Shown piece by piece: positions 44,825-54,081 of a DNA stretch of 64,000 nucleotides. The notes beneath the pieces were generated by a model, which saw only the letters and a program-made list of their open reading frames with translations, searched no databases and had not been told where the DNA came from. The position numbers were made by a program, and so were the translations under genes. This DNA comes from Planctomycetota bacterium (lineage in GTDB: Bacteria > Planctomycetota > UBA1135 > JACQFD01), in the NCBI GenBank assembly GCA_016200225.1, contig JACQFD010000002.1:124001-188000 (forward strand). The letters run 5' to 3'. Position 1 is the first letter of the stretch; each line of letters opens with the position of its first letter.

Positions 44825-45778
44825 TTGTTCGCAGAAAATTTTCGTAAAAGTGCGGCATTGAGCGCCCGCCAACAACAAATAGCCCGCGGCGCGATCCTCG
44901 TCCAGACCGTCTTTGCGGCGGGGACGTTTTTGGTCGTAAAAAACCTCCTCGGCAACCCCGATCATCCGGGCCCGCTCAAGTGGTATCAATTAGTTACATT
45001 AAGATTCATGTTCGCCGGCGTCGCGCTCGCGACGATGTTTTTAATGTCGCGCCCGGCGATCGCCGCGGCCCGCACGCATTTCTTTAGATTCCTGCTCCTC
45101 GGCTTTGTCGCCGTGCCGGTCAACGTCGCGCTGTTTTTCGTTGGCGCGTCCATGGCGCCGCCGGCCCACGCCGCCCTTGCCTATGCGCTCACGCCCGTTT
45201 TTGTATTTATTATGGAATGGCTCGCGAAACGAACGCAGGCAACGCTACAAAAAGTCGCCGGACTCTGCCTCGCGTTCGGCGGCGCCGCGACGGTCCTGTT
45301 GTGGAAACAGTCGCTGGCCGGCCCCGAGCCCATCGGCGATTTGATACTACTGTGCGCCGCGGCGTCGTGGGCATTTTATACAGTTCGATCTCGCCCGCTC
45401 GTCGCCGAACTCGGCGCGCCCGTGGTGATGGTGCTCTCGCTACTATTCGGCACGCTTTTATGGCTGCCGATCGGCATTCCGGTCGCTCTCGACATTCCGT
45501 ATGCACAATTAACCGCCGGACAATGGACCTGCGTGGGCTACACGGCGCTCATCACGACGCTCGTGAGTTATCATTTGTGGCTTTTCGGTTTGAAGTATCT
45601 CGAACCCACGCAAGTCGCGATATTTAACAATCTCCAGCCTGTTGCGACCGTATTCCTGTCGTGGCTGATCTCGGGCGCCGAGGTCGGCCCGGCCATTCTC
45701 GTCGCGACGGGCATGATCCTGTCGGGCGTGAGTCTCGTTCAATTCGCAAGTACGCGGAAGACCGCTTTGCAACGTTAG
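44825..45778 (+). CDS. EamA/DMT-superfamily transporter
   Basis: 317 residues with about ten membrane segments in two repeated EamA halves (AGTFLVVKNLLG ... APPAHAALAYALTPVFVFIMEW; then WAFYTVRSRPLV ... EPTQVAIFNNLQPVATVFLSW). Members export or import small metabolites; the substrate cannot be inferred. The TTG start at 44825 is uncertain. The 270-bp stretch before it holds no recognisable gene. Confidence 0.78.
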   Translation: MFAENFRKSAALSARQQQIARGAILVQTVFAAGTFLVVKNLLGNPDHPGPLKWYQLVTLRFMFAGVALATMFLMSRPAIAAARTHFFRFLLLGFVAVPVNVALFFVGASMAPPAHAALAYALTPVFVFIMEWLAKRTQATLQKVAGLCLAFGGAATVLLWKQSLAGPEPIGDLILLCAAASWAFYTVRSRPLVAELGAPVVMVLSLLFGTLLWLPIGIPVALDIPYAQLTAGQWTCVGYTALITTLVSYHLWLFGLKYLEPTQVAIFNNLQPVATVFLSWLISGAEVGPAILVATGMILSGVSLVQFASTRKTALQR

Positions 45779-45809
45779 AAGTGGTTTGGGCTTGAGAAAA
45801 CCGAACCGT

Positions 45810-45961
45810 CGTTCGATAATCGTACAACCGTTCGAAATTCGAACGCCGGTTCGATTCTCGAAAAGCCGTTCAATATTCGACTTGCAGTTCGATCATCGAC
45901 CTGCAGTTCTAAATTCTAACTAGCGTTCAAAAATCGCACATCTGTTCGAAATTCGAACATC
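45810..45961. repeat. 19-bp tandem array, eight dyad-symmetric units, upstream of a TetR gene
   Basis: Eight exact 19-bp steps from 45810 to 45961, each starting (C/G/A/T)GTTC and containing a core like GTTCGAAATTCGAAC. Units 2 and 8 are perfect palindromes, others carry one to several changes. A ninth, broken unit (CGTTTGACC) overlaps the translation start of the TetR gene. The array lies directly upstream of the TetR coding sequence. It could be a clustered operator, but unit 6 has TTCTAA in both halves, which is direct-repeat change rather than dyad conservation, so a mobile or slippage array is also possible. Confidence 0.8.
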
Positions 45962-45973
45962 CGTTTGACCACC

Positions 45974-46663
45974 ATGCTCCGACGACGCAATCAAGAAGCG
46001 AATAACCCGCTCACCGATCCGTTCGGCGGGCGCCTGCGCATCACATTGCGAAATGAAGCGCGAAAAATGGAGATTTTGCGCGCGGCGGCGCGCGTGTTTC
46101 GCGAACGCGGATACGCCGACGCGGGCATGCGCGAGATCGCCGCGGAGGCCGGGCTGTCGACGGCCAATTTGTATCATTATTTCAAAGGTAAGAACGAAAT
46201 ATTGTATTTTTGCCAGGACCGCGCCCTCGAACGCATGCACAGGGCCACGATCGAAGCTCGCAAGATTCCGGGGGGGCGCGCCGCGCAACTTCGCGAAATT
46301 CTCGAACACCACGCGATGTGTATCATCGGGGATCTGGACGGCGCGAGTGCGCACCTCGAGACAGAATCGCTGCCGCCGCGTTTGCGCGGGCCGATTGTTT
46401 ATAAACGAGATGCGTATGAAAAAACCGTGCGCAAACTGATCGCGGACGGCGACGCCGACGGCGAATTCGAGTGCGCCGATCCCGCGATGACGACGCGCGC
46501 CGTATTTGGCGCTCTCAACTGGACGGCGCGCTGGTACCGGCCCGAGGGCGGCCGTGCGGCGGCGGATGTCGCGCGGTCGCTCGTCGATTATTTAATGAAA
46601 GGGCTGCAACCCGACGCGCACGCTGCAAATAACACAAAATCGAAAAGCGGCCGCCCACGTTGA
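45974..46663 (+). CDS. TetR/AcrR-family transcriptional regulator
   Basis: 229 residues from ATG 45974 (or the TTG at 45965). The DNA-binding region is typical: ILRAAARVFRERGYADAGMREIAAEAGLSTANLYHYFKGKNEIL. The C-terminal ligand domain is divergent, as usual. It directly precedes the molybdoenzyme operon and follows the 19-bp array, suggesting that it controls one or both of its neighbours, possibly in answer to an aromatic acyl-CoA. Confidence 0.88.
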   Translation: MLRRRNQEANNPLTDPFGGRLRITLRNEARKMEILRAAARVFRERGYADAGMREIAAEAGLSTANLYHYFKGKNEILYFCQDRALERMHRATIEARKIPGGRAAQLREILEHHAMCIIGDLDGASAHLETESLPPRLRGPIVYKRDAYEKTVRKLIADGDADGEFECADPAMTTRAVFGALNWTARWYRPEGGRAAADVARSLVDYLMKGLQPDAHAANNTKSKSGRPR

Positions 46664-46732
46664 ATATTATTATTATATCTTGAAGACCGCGGCGCGCGCG
46701 GATTTGACACATACTCCACCTTACACACTCAA

Positions 46733-47260
46733 ATGCCCGAATCGAACTCATTGACAAAACAACACCTTCATATCTCGATGCGCCTGAACGGCGAGCCTCG
46801 CGAAGTTTCGTTTGCTTCTTATAAAACGCTCCTCGAAGTTCTCCGCGAAGATTGTGATCTTCCGGGGACGAAACACGGCTGTGAACTCGGCGAGTGCGGC
46901 GCGTGCGCGGTGCTCCTCGACGGCGAGCCCGTGCTCAGTTGTTTAATTATCGGCGCCGAGTGCGACGGCCGCGAAGTCGTAACGGTCGAAGGACTCGCGA
47001 AAGACGGAAAATTGCATCCACTCCAGGAAACGTTCGCCGACTGCGGCGCGGCGCAGTGTGGATATTGCACGCCCGGATTCTTAGTAACTGCCAAGGCGCT
47101 TCTCGACCGGTGCCCGAACCCGTCGCGCGAGCAAATTAAAGAATCGCTTTCGGGAAATCTCTGTCGCTGCACCGGATATCAACAAATATTCGAAGCGGTC
47201 GAAGCGTCGATCGCGCGGATTGCCGCCTGCCGGGTATCCGGTAATTCGGAGGTTGTTTAG
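46733..47260 (+). CDS. hcrC: 4-hydroxybenzoyl-CoA reductase-type 2Fe-2S subunit (gamma)
   Basis: 175 residues with both 2Fe-2S domains of the xanthine-oxidase family: the plant-type loop GCELGECGACAVLLDGEPVLSC (quoted in parts: CELGECGAC, then SC) and the helical domain CGAAQCGYCTPGFLV ... NLCRCTGYQQI. It passes electrons between the flavin and molybdenum subunits. It is followed at once by hcrA. The gamma label rests on the HcrB-type cluster in the third gene. Confidence 0.87.
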   Translation: MPESNSLTKQHLHISMRLNGEPREVSFASYKTLLEVLREDCDLPGTKHGCELGECGACAVLLDGEPVLSCLIIGAECDGREVVTVEGLAKDGKLHPLQETFADCGAAQCGYCTPGFLVTAKALLDRCPNPSREQIKESLSGNLCRCTGYQQIFEAVEASIARIAACRVSGNSEVV

Positions 47261-47261
47261 A

Positions 47262-49823
47262 ATGGCCGCCGTTATTCCGCCGCCGGGCGAACACTTGCAC
47301 GATCGTAAGAATCTGCAATTGATAGGAAAAGCGCGGCGCCGCGTCGACGGGCGCGCCAAGGTCACGGGACAAACGAAATTCGCGGACGACTTGCAATTTC
47401 CGCGGATGGCGCATTGTAAACTTTTGCGCTCGAGAGTCCCGCACGCGATTATTAAGAATATCGACGCGACGAGGGCTGCGGCGCGGCCCGGCGTTTTATT
47501 AGTTTTAACCGGAAGGGATTTTCCGATTCCGTACGGAATTTTGCCCGTCAGCCACGACGAATTTCCGCTCTGCAACGATCGCGTGCGGTTTGTCGGCGAT
47601 CCGGTCGCGGCGGTGATTGCAACCGATCCGCTGATCGCGTTCGAGGCGCTCGACGACATCGACGTCGAATATGAGCCATTGCGCACGTTTTCCGATCCGG
47701 AAGACAGTATTCAACATTCCGAGCCTCGAATTCACGAGTACGCCGACAAAGGTAATTTACATAAACTCGTATCATTACAATTCGGCGACGTCGCCGGCGG
47801 ATTCGCGGACGCCGATCACGTTTTCGACGACGTTTTCTTTTATCAAGGCAACACGCATTTGCCGATCGAAACGCACGCGACGGTCGGAACGAAGGACCCC
47901 GACGGGAAACTAACCGTTTACTCGAGCACGCAATGTCCGCATTATTTACATAAGGCGACGGCGAAGGCGCTCGACATGGACCCGGCGCATATTCGTATTA
48001 TTGCATGTTCGAACGGCGGCGGTTTCGGCGGCAAGAGCGATGTATTCAATCATGAAATCGTCGTTGCGCGCGCGGCGCTCATGCTCGACCGTCCTGTAAA
48101 GATATGTTTGACGCGCGAGGAGGTTTTTTATTGTCATCGCGGGCGGCACCCCGTGACGATGCGATTCAAGACCGGAGTCAAGAACGACGGCACGATCACG
48201 GCGCTCCACGTGCAATCGCTGCTCGACGGCGGCGCCTACGGATCCTACGGCGTCGCGAGCACGTTTTATACGGGCGCGCTGCAAACAGTAACATATCATA
48301 TACCGAAATACCGATTCGACGGCTGCCGCGCATTTACAAATAAACCGCCGTGCGGACCGAAGCGCGGCCACGGCACGCCGCAATCGCGGTTCGGCCAGGA
48401 AATTCAATTGGACAAAATCGCCGTCAAGCTCGGCATCGATCCAGCGGAATTACGCTTAAGAATCATCGAGCAGCCCAACACGCTGACGGCGAATTTTCTA
48501 ACAGTTCGAACGATCGGATTGCGCGAGTGCGTCGAACGGGTCGTGCGCATGTCGGATTGGAAAAATAAATATAAGAAAATGCCGCATGGCCGGGGCGTGG
48601 GAATCGCCTGTTCGTCGTATCTTTGCGGCGCCGGCCTTTCTATCAATTGGAACGAAATGCCGCAATCGGGCGTTCAGTTAAATCTCGACCGGAGCGGGCG
48701 CGTGACGGCATTCTGCGGCGCGACGGAAATCGGCCAGGGTTCCGACGACGTGCTCGTCGCGTGCGTCGCCGAAATATTAGGAATCGATCCGCATGACGTC
48801 CGTCCCGTCACGGGCGACACCGATCTGGGCCCGGTCGATCTCGGATCCTACTCGAGCCGCGTAACGTTAATGATGGGAAACGCGGCCATCCAAGCCGCCG
48901 AGCGCGCCCGCGATTTGTTAGCAATCGCGGTCGCGAAGAAACTGGAGATTCCGAAGGAAAGATTAGTATTCGCGAATCGTAAGGTTTTCGATTGCGAAAA
49001 TCCTCTAAAAGCATTGTCGTTCCGCGACGCGGTCTGCGCGGCCGAGACGATGCACGGCACGATCGGAACTGTAGGAAGTTACTCGCCGCCGAAATCGCCG
49101 GCGAAATTCAAGGGCGGCGGCGTCGGACCCTCGCCGACGTATTCTTATTCCGCGGCGGTCGTCGAAGTGGAAATCGATCCGCGCACCGGTTGGCTGCGAG
49201 TTCCGCGCGTGTGGATGGCGCACGACATCGGTCGCGCGCTGAATCCAACATTAGCGATCGGACAGGTCCAGGGTAGTATTTATATGGGACTCGGCGAAGC
49301 GCTGATGGAGGAACAGGAATTCCGGCGGCTGCCCGAGCGTCTTTCGAACGCGCTCGTTCATAAGTTTCCGTCCATGCTGGAATATAAGAGTCCGACGACG
49401 CTCGAAACGCCGGAAATGTATATTGAACTCGTCGAGGATCCCGATCCAACCGGGCCGTTCGGCGCGAAGGAAGTCGGCCAGGGTCCGTTATTACCGATCA
49501 TGCCCGCGGTCGCAAATGCCGTATTTGATGCCATCGGCGTGCGCATCGACGAAGTTCCGATCACTCCGGAAAAGATATTAAAAGCGCTCGATGCAAAAGC
49601 TAAAGGTAAAGATCCGCGATTCGGCCCTGCGTCATTTCCTTCCGTGCCCTATCCCGAACCAATTATAGTAACTCCTCCGTGGGAGGGCGGCGACGGCCGC
49701 GCGGCGAACGAACCCGAAAAGAAACATCGCACCGAGCAGAATCAGGGCGCGAGAAACGCGGCGTGGCATGACGCGCAAAAACTAATGAACGAAAAATCGA
49801 ATCCGGAGGGAGCCTCCCGATGA
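47262..49823 (+). CDS. hcrA: Xanthine-dehydrogenase family molybdopterin-binding subunit (4-hydroxybenzoyl-CoA reductase alpha type)
   Basis: 853 residues from ATG 47262. Molybdenum-cofactor landmarks are present: NGGGFGGKSD, the PPCGPKRGHGTPQSRF loop (aligned with the catalytic Arg loop), GCATEIGQGSDDV-like GATEIGQGSDD, and the C-terminal GAKEVGQGPLLP with the catalytic Glu. The cofactor is bound in the cytoplasm. It reduces or hydroxylates an aromatic ring; by operon context it would remove the phenolic OH of 4-hydroxybenzoyl-CoA in anaerobic phenol or aromatic degradation. About 75 extra residues form a Lys/Asn-rich C-terminal tail. Confidence 0.85.
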   Translation: MAAVIPPPGEHLHDRKNLQLIGKARRRVDGRAKVTGQTKFADDLQFPRMAHCKLLRSRVPHAIIKNIDATRAAARPGVLLVLTGRDFPIPYGILPVSHDEFPLCNDRVRFVGDPVAAVIATDPLIAFEALDDIDVEYEPLRTFSDPEDSIQHSEPRIHEYADKGNLHKLVSLQFGDVAGGFADADHVFDDVFFYQGNTHLPIETHATVGTKDPDGKLTVYSSTQCPHYLHKATAKALDMDPAHIRIIACSNGGGFGGKSDVFNHEIVVARAALMLDRPVKICLTREEVFYCHRGRHPVTMRFKTGVKNDGTITALHVQSLLDGGAYGSYGVASTFYTGALQTVTYHIPKYRFDGCRAFTNKPPCGPKRGHGTPQSRFGQEIQLDKIAVKLGIDPAELRLRIIEQPNTLTANFLTVRTIGLRECVERVVRMSDWKNKYKKMPHGRGVGIACSSYLCGAGLSINWNEMPQSGVQLNLDRSGRVTAFCGATEIGQGSDDVLVACVAEILGIDPHDVRPVTGDTDLGPVDLGSYSSRVTLMMGNAAIQAAERARDLLAIAVAKKLEIPKERLVFANRKVFDCENPLKALSFRDAVCAAETMHGTIGTVGSYSPPKSPAKFKGGGVGPSPTYSYSAAVVEVEIDPRTGWLRVPRVWMAHDIGRALNPTLAIGQVQGSIYMGLGEALMEEQEFRRLPERLSNALVHKFPSMLEYKSPTTLETPEMYIELVEDPDPTGPFGAKEVGQGPLLPIMPAVANAVFDAIGVRIDEVPITPEKILKALDAKAKGKDPRFGPASFPSVPYPEPIIVTPPWEGGDGRAANEPEKKHRTEQNQGARNAAWHDAQKLMNEKSNPEGASR

Positions 49824-50851
49824 TGCGACTTCCACATTTTACTTATCGCGCGCCGAAAAGCGTCGCGGAGGCCGCGTCCATGCTCGCGAGCGGACCCGGC
49901 GAGGCCATGTTGATCGCCGGCGGAACGGATGTGTTGCCGAATATGAAACGGCGGCAGCAGACGCCGAAGACTTTGATCGGCTTGCGAAATATTAGCGAAT
50001 TGCAAACATTAACGAACGGCGACGGGCTTTGCATTGGCGCCGGCGTGACGCTGACGGCGCTCGTGCGCGACGCCCGCGTTCGTATACATTATCCGGGGCT
50101 TTGGCAGGCGGTCGCGCAGATCGCGACTCCGCATTTGCGAAACATGGGGACGCTCGGAGGCAACATTTGTCTCGACACGCGATGTAACTATTACGATCAG
50201 AATTATGAATGGCGGAAAGCCATCGATTTTTGTATGAAGAAAGACGGGCAGACCTGCTGGGTCGCGACGTCGAGTCCAAAGTGTCTCGCCGTGTCGTCGA
50301 CGGACAGCGCCCCCGCGTTGCTGGCGCTCGACGCGCGCGTAAGATTAGTGTCGGCGGGCGGTGCGCGCGAAGTTGCGATTGCGGATTTATATCAAAACGA
50401 CGGAATAAACTATTTGACGCGGCGGCCCGACGAAATATTAACTACTGTCGTGCTGCCGGATCCGAAAGGCCGGAAAAGTTGTTATTGGAAACTCCGCAGG
50501 CGCGGGTCGTTCGATTTTCCCGTGCTCGGCGTCGCCGCCTCCGCGCGATTCGAGGGCGATACGGTCGTTAATATTAATATTGTGCTGGGCGCGGTCGCGT
50601 CGCGGCCCCTTCTCGCGTCCAAGGCCGCGGCGGCGCTGCTGGGCCACCGACTGACCGACGAGAACATCGCCACGGCGGCGGGAATCGCGTCGGATGCGGC
50701 GAAGCCCATGGACAATACCGATTTTACGCTCGGCTGGCGCAAGCGGGTCGTCCGTGAATTCGTCACGCTGGCGTTGCGCGACCTTCGCGGCGACGATGTG
50801 CGCGCAGAACGCTATCGATACGCCCTGCAGTCGCTGGAAGCCGTCGGCTGA
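49820..50851 (+). CDS. hcrB: FAD-binding subunit with extra 4Fe-4S loop, HcrB type
   Basis: 343 residues, overlapping hcrA by four bases (ATGA). The FAD site is near PKSVAEAASMLASG ... LIAGGTDVLPNM. Crucially, after LGGNICLDTR the cysteines fall at residues 122, 138, 146 and 155, spacings of 16, 8 and 9. From memory this matches the extra 4Fe-4S cluster loop of the 4-hydroxybenzoyl-CoA reductase beta subunit, which ordinary xanthine dehydrogenases lack. This argues that the operon encodes a reductive, low-potential enzyme and not a purine oxidase. Confidence 0.88.
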   Translation: MMRLPHFTYRAPKSVAEAASMLASGPGEAMLIAGGTDVLPNMKRRQQTPKTLIGLRNISELQTLTNGDGLCIGAGVTLTALVRDARVRIHYPGLWQAVAQIATPHLRNMGTLGGNICLDTRCNYYDQNYEWRKAIDFCMKKDGQTCWVATSSPKCLAVSSTDSAPALLALDARVRLVSAGGAREVAIADLYQNDGINYLTRRPDEILTTVVLPDPKGRKSCYWKLRRRGSFDFPVLGVAASARFEGDTVVNINIVLGAVASRPLLASKAAAALLGHRLTDENIATAAGIASDAAKPMDNTDFTLGWRKRVVREFVTLALRDLRGDDVRAERYRYALQSLEAVG

Positions 50852-50931
50852 GCGATTGTTTATTATTGACTATTATAAATATCACATCCGCCGAAACGAC
50901 AATTGACCGCAGCCTTGTATTAAGAACTATA

Positions 50932-53055
50932 ATGAGAAATTCGAATCGCAATTTATTATTCCGAATCTTCATCATATTGATCGCGATCGCGGGAATCTGG
51001 CTGCCGTCGTGCGCGTCGACGTCGGCGGCCGCGTCGAGGCCCGCGGCGGCACCGGTCGTCCGCCACGATTTGACGCCGGCGGAGCGGCACGAGGTTTTCG
51101 AAGCGGCGTGGACGACGATTCGGGACAAACATTATGATAAAAATATGAACGGCGTCGACTGGAACGCGGTTCACGAACGCTACGCGCCGCGGATCGATAG
51201 TATAAGAAACGACGACGATTTTACAAATCTGACGGGCGATATGGTGCATGAACTCGGACATTCGCACGTCGCCATCATGCCTCCGTCGGAGGAAAACGAT
51301 AAGGAAAAGAAACCGGATGGCGCGGACGCCGCCGTGAACATCGGCGCGAGCGGAATTCAAGCCGCGGCGATTAAGAATAAAGTTATTATATCCAGGGTCG
51401 AAGCGGGCTCCGCGGGCACGAAGGCGGGACTCCGAACCGGCGATGAAATTGTTGCAATCGGCGGCCGTCGAATGGACGAAATGATCCGTGCGATCGCGTC
51501 GAAATTCAAGGCGCATTGGGAGGGATTCGTTCCCTATGGCGTGGCGGAATTACTAACAGACGACGCAGGGGCGAAATTCGATCTCGATATCGTCCGCGCG
51601 AACGGCGAAGCCGAAAGAGTAGTATTAATATTGGACAAACCCGCGATTCCGCCCGCGGATTTCGGACACCTCGGCCACATCGGCGCCTCGTTCGAGGCGA
51701 GAATGATCGACGGCGATATTCTTTATATACGATTCACACCGTGCATATTAACATTACAGGATCAGATCGAGGCGGCGCTCGCGGCGCACAGGAGCGCGAA
51801 AGCATGCATTCTCGATTTACGAGGAAACCCGGGCGGCGTCGGCGCGATGGCAATGTCGGTGACGCGGCTTTTTGTAAATGTTCCCGAGGAACTCGGATCG
51901 ATGCGCATGCGGGATCAGGAGCCGCAGCGGTTTTTTGTATATCCCGGCGAAGCGCCGTTCGAGGGTCCGCTCGTCGTATTGGTCGACGGCGCGACGGGCA
52001 GCACGTCGGAAATATTATCCGCGGGATTACAATATATCGGACGCGCGCGAATTATAGGAACGAGAACGATGGGCGCCGCGCTGCCTTCGGTGGGCGTGGA
52101 ATTGCCCCACGGATGGCGGCTCCAAACCGTCATTGCCGATTATCACTTGCCGAACGGAAAGTCGGTGGAAGGCGACGGAGTGACGCCCGATCTAACTGTT
52201 GAATTGAACGCCATATTATTACAAAAAGGCCGCGATTCCGTGCTCGAAGCCGCGGTGCGGGGGTTGCCGCGCGCGCCGCGGCTCGCGGATATTCGCATGA
52301 AGTCGGCCGAAAGATTAGTAAATGGTCCGGCCGGAAAGGCGTCGCGTCCCGCGGCGGCGATGGACGAGGAAACGGTCGCATTATACAAGAAAATGTCCGA
52401 GGCGGCGCACGTAACACAACTGTTAAGCCACAAAAATATGAAACAATATGCGACGATCGAGATCATGGGAATGAAAGGAACGTCGGAGATCGTCAAAGCC
52501 GCGCCGAATAAAACATATTCGAAAACGGAGCTTCCAATGGTCGGCGAAATAATACAAACATTCGACGGCGAGCGCGGCTGGTCGTTGAATCCCATTCAGG
52601 GAATTCAGGAATTGAAAGGAAGCCAGCTGGCGATGCTCAAGCGCGACCGTTTCGACGCGACCGCGCGCATGGGCGAGTTTTATAAGAAAGTCGAAATTGT
52701 CGAACGGCATCCGGAATCGGATCCGCCGTTTGTCGTCGTGACCGCGACGCCGAACGACGGCGACGGAGACCCGCTCAAAATTTATGTTCGCACGAGCGAT
52801 TATTTACCTTTCAAGACGGATATGACCGTCGAATCCGAGATGGGTAAAATCCACGCGATCACGGAGATTGCCGAATATAAAGAATTTGACGGAATTCCGC
52901 AGCCGTCGAAAATACTTATCAAAACATCCGGCGTCGAAGTGTCGACCGTTATCGAGCGCGTGGAGTGGGATGTGCCGGTCGACGAGAAATTGTTCGAAAA
53001 GCCGGCGAAAAAGAAAGCTAAGAAAGCGCCGAAGGACGAAAAGTCCGACAAGTAA
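50932..53055 (+). CDS. S41-family (Tricorn/IRBP-like) PDZ peptidase with lipoprotein-sorting-like C-domain
   Basis: 707 residues from ATG 50932. A lipoprotein signal (GIWLPSCAS) comes first. Then a PDZ domain (VIISRVEAGSAGTKAGLRTGDEIVAI, in parts) and an S41 core: ELGHSHVAI, ILDLRGNPGGVG, LVDGATGSTSEILSAG with the catalytic Ser, and GTRTMGAA where CtpA-type enzymes have a Lys. The His/Ser pattern points to the Tricorn/IRBP branch. The last 230 residues are beta-rich and resemble a LolA-like domain. It acts in the periplasm on unknown proteins. Confidence 0.78.
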   Translation: MRNSNRNLLFRIFIILIAIAGIWLPSCASTSAAASRPAAAPVVRHDLTPAERHEVFEAAWTTIRDKHYDKNMNGVDWNAVHERYAPRIDSIRNDDDFTNLTGDMVHELGHSHVAIMPPSEENDKEKKPDGADAAVNIGASGIQAAAIKNKVIISRVEAGSAGTKAGLRTGDEIVAIGGRRMDEMIRAIASKFKAHWEGFVPYGVAELLTDDAGAKFDLDIVRANGEAERVVLILDKPAIPPADFGHLGHIGASFEARMIDGDILYIRFTPCILTLQDQIEAALAAHRSAKACILDLRGNPGGVGAMAMSVTRLFVNVPEELGSMRMRDQEPQRFFVYPGEAPFEGPLVVLVDGATGSTSEILSAGLQYIGRARIIGTRTMGAALPSVGVELPHGWRLQTVIADYHLPNGKSVEGDGVTPDLTVELNAILLQKGRDSVLEAAVRGLPRAPRLADIRMKSAERLVNGPAGKASRPAAAMDEETVALYKKMSEAAHVTQLLSHKNMKQYATIEIMGMKGTSEIVKAAPNKTYSKTELPMVGEIIQTFDGERGWSLNPIQGIQELKGSQLAMLKRDRFDATARMGEFYKKVEIVERHPESDPPFVVVTATPNDGDGDPLKIYVRTSDYLPFKTDMTVESEMGKIHAITEIAEYKEFDGIPQPSKILIKTSGVEVSTVIERVEWDVPVDEKLFEKPAKKKAKKAPKDEKSDK

Positions 53056-53058
53056 TAT

Positions 53059-54042
53059 TTACGATCGGCCGCCAGCGACCCGCCGGACGGCGCTCGCGAC
53101 CGCCTGCGCTGTCGCCGTTCGGTCGACGGCGAGAACTTCGTGGCGCCGTACGACGGGCTTTGCGGCGACAACGGCGGCTTCGATGGCGGCCGTCGAAAAT
53201 CCGCTCAGAATCCAATGCTTGATATTATTATTATTTAATTCTCCGGGAACTTCATAATCCAGGAATAAGATATCGAAGAGCGCGCCCTTATCCAATAAAC
53301 CGGCGGGCGCTCCAAACGCGCCGCTCAGATAATTATAAGAATTCGCCAGACATTCGAATCCGAGGCCGGGGCGGAGGCATTCGAGCGCGCGGACCAGCGC
53401 CAACGCGTCGGGGATCGCGCCGTCGGGGGCCGCGAGAATCGACCCGGCCGCGACGATTCCGCCCTTCATTATAATATCCAATCCGACGCGCGGCGCCGCG
53501 ATTTTATTTACAATACGAATCGAATCATGAATATCTTTTCCGGTTCCGAGGTCGGCGGCGGCGGTTCGATCCGCGTCCGGTCCGCATTCGATCACGACCC
53601 GCAGGCCGATTTCGCGCGCCGCGCGCACCGTCGGGCGCAGACGCAGGGACGCCATATTTGTAATATTAACGAGCGGCGCCGTGACTCCGAGCATGACGCA
53701 TTCTATAAATAATTGCAGCGCGAAATCTTTATGTTCGGTTTCCGTGAATTCCGCGGCGAACGAACTCGGATCCCGTTCGCCGTTATGAACAGTTCCGCGC
53801 AACGCAAACGCCAGCGGGTCGAGATCCGCCATGACAAATCCGGGCAGGATCACCTGGCGCCAGCACTCCAGGACCTCTTCGCCGCGTTCGACCGCGCTCG
53901 CGCCTCCGCGCCACGCGATCTTTCCGTCGACGGCGCGCAGGTGCCCGCTTTCCACGGAGAGCGGCGTTAATGATACAAATCGAGCATCCTTCAAATGCAA
54001 CCGCCTGGCTCCGCGAATTGTATGAATAGGGTCGAGAGACAC
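53059..54042 (-). CDS. Amidohydrolase-like protein with degenerate metal site
   Basis: 327 residues. The overall order of an amidohydrolase is kept: an N-terminal beta sandwich (ARFVSLTPLSVESGHLRAVDGKIAW in parts), then VILPGFVMADLDPLAF where active enzymes have PGFVNxHxH, and a C-terminal VLAVDRTATAQAVASAV tail. But the H-x-H pair is absent, as are the later metal His residues. It is likely a pseudoenzyme or a binding protein. It is unlinked in function to the TauE pair that follows on the same strand. Confidence 0.6.
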   Translation of the reverse strand: MSLDPIHTIRGARRLHLKDARFVSLTPLSVESGHLRAVDGKIAWRGGASAVERGEEVLECWRQVILPGFVMADLDPLAFALRGTVHNGERDPSSFAAEFTETEHKDFALQLFIECVMLGVTAPLVNITNMASLRLRPTVRAAREIGLRVVIECGPDADRTAAADLGTGKDIHDSIRIVNKIAAPRVGLDIIMKGGIVAAGSILAAPDGAIPDALALVRALECLRPGLGFECLANSYNYLSGAFGAPAGLLDKGALFDILFLDYEVPGELNNNNIKHWILSGFSTAAIEAAVVAAKPVVRRHEVLAVDRTATAQAVASAVRRVAGGRS

Positions 54043-54081
54043 GGGCGGTTCGCGGTTATCGGATGATTGAAATCATTAACA

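Noticed and set aside
45810..45961. CRISPR array
   Set aside because: Units are contiguous 19-mers with no spacers and no cas genes nearby.
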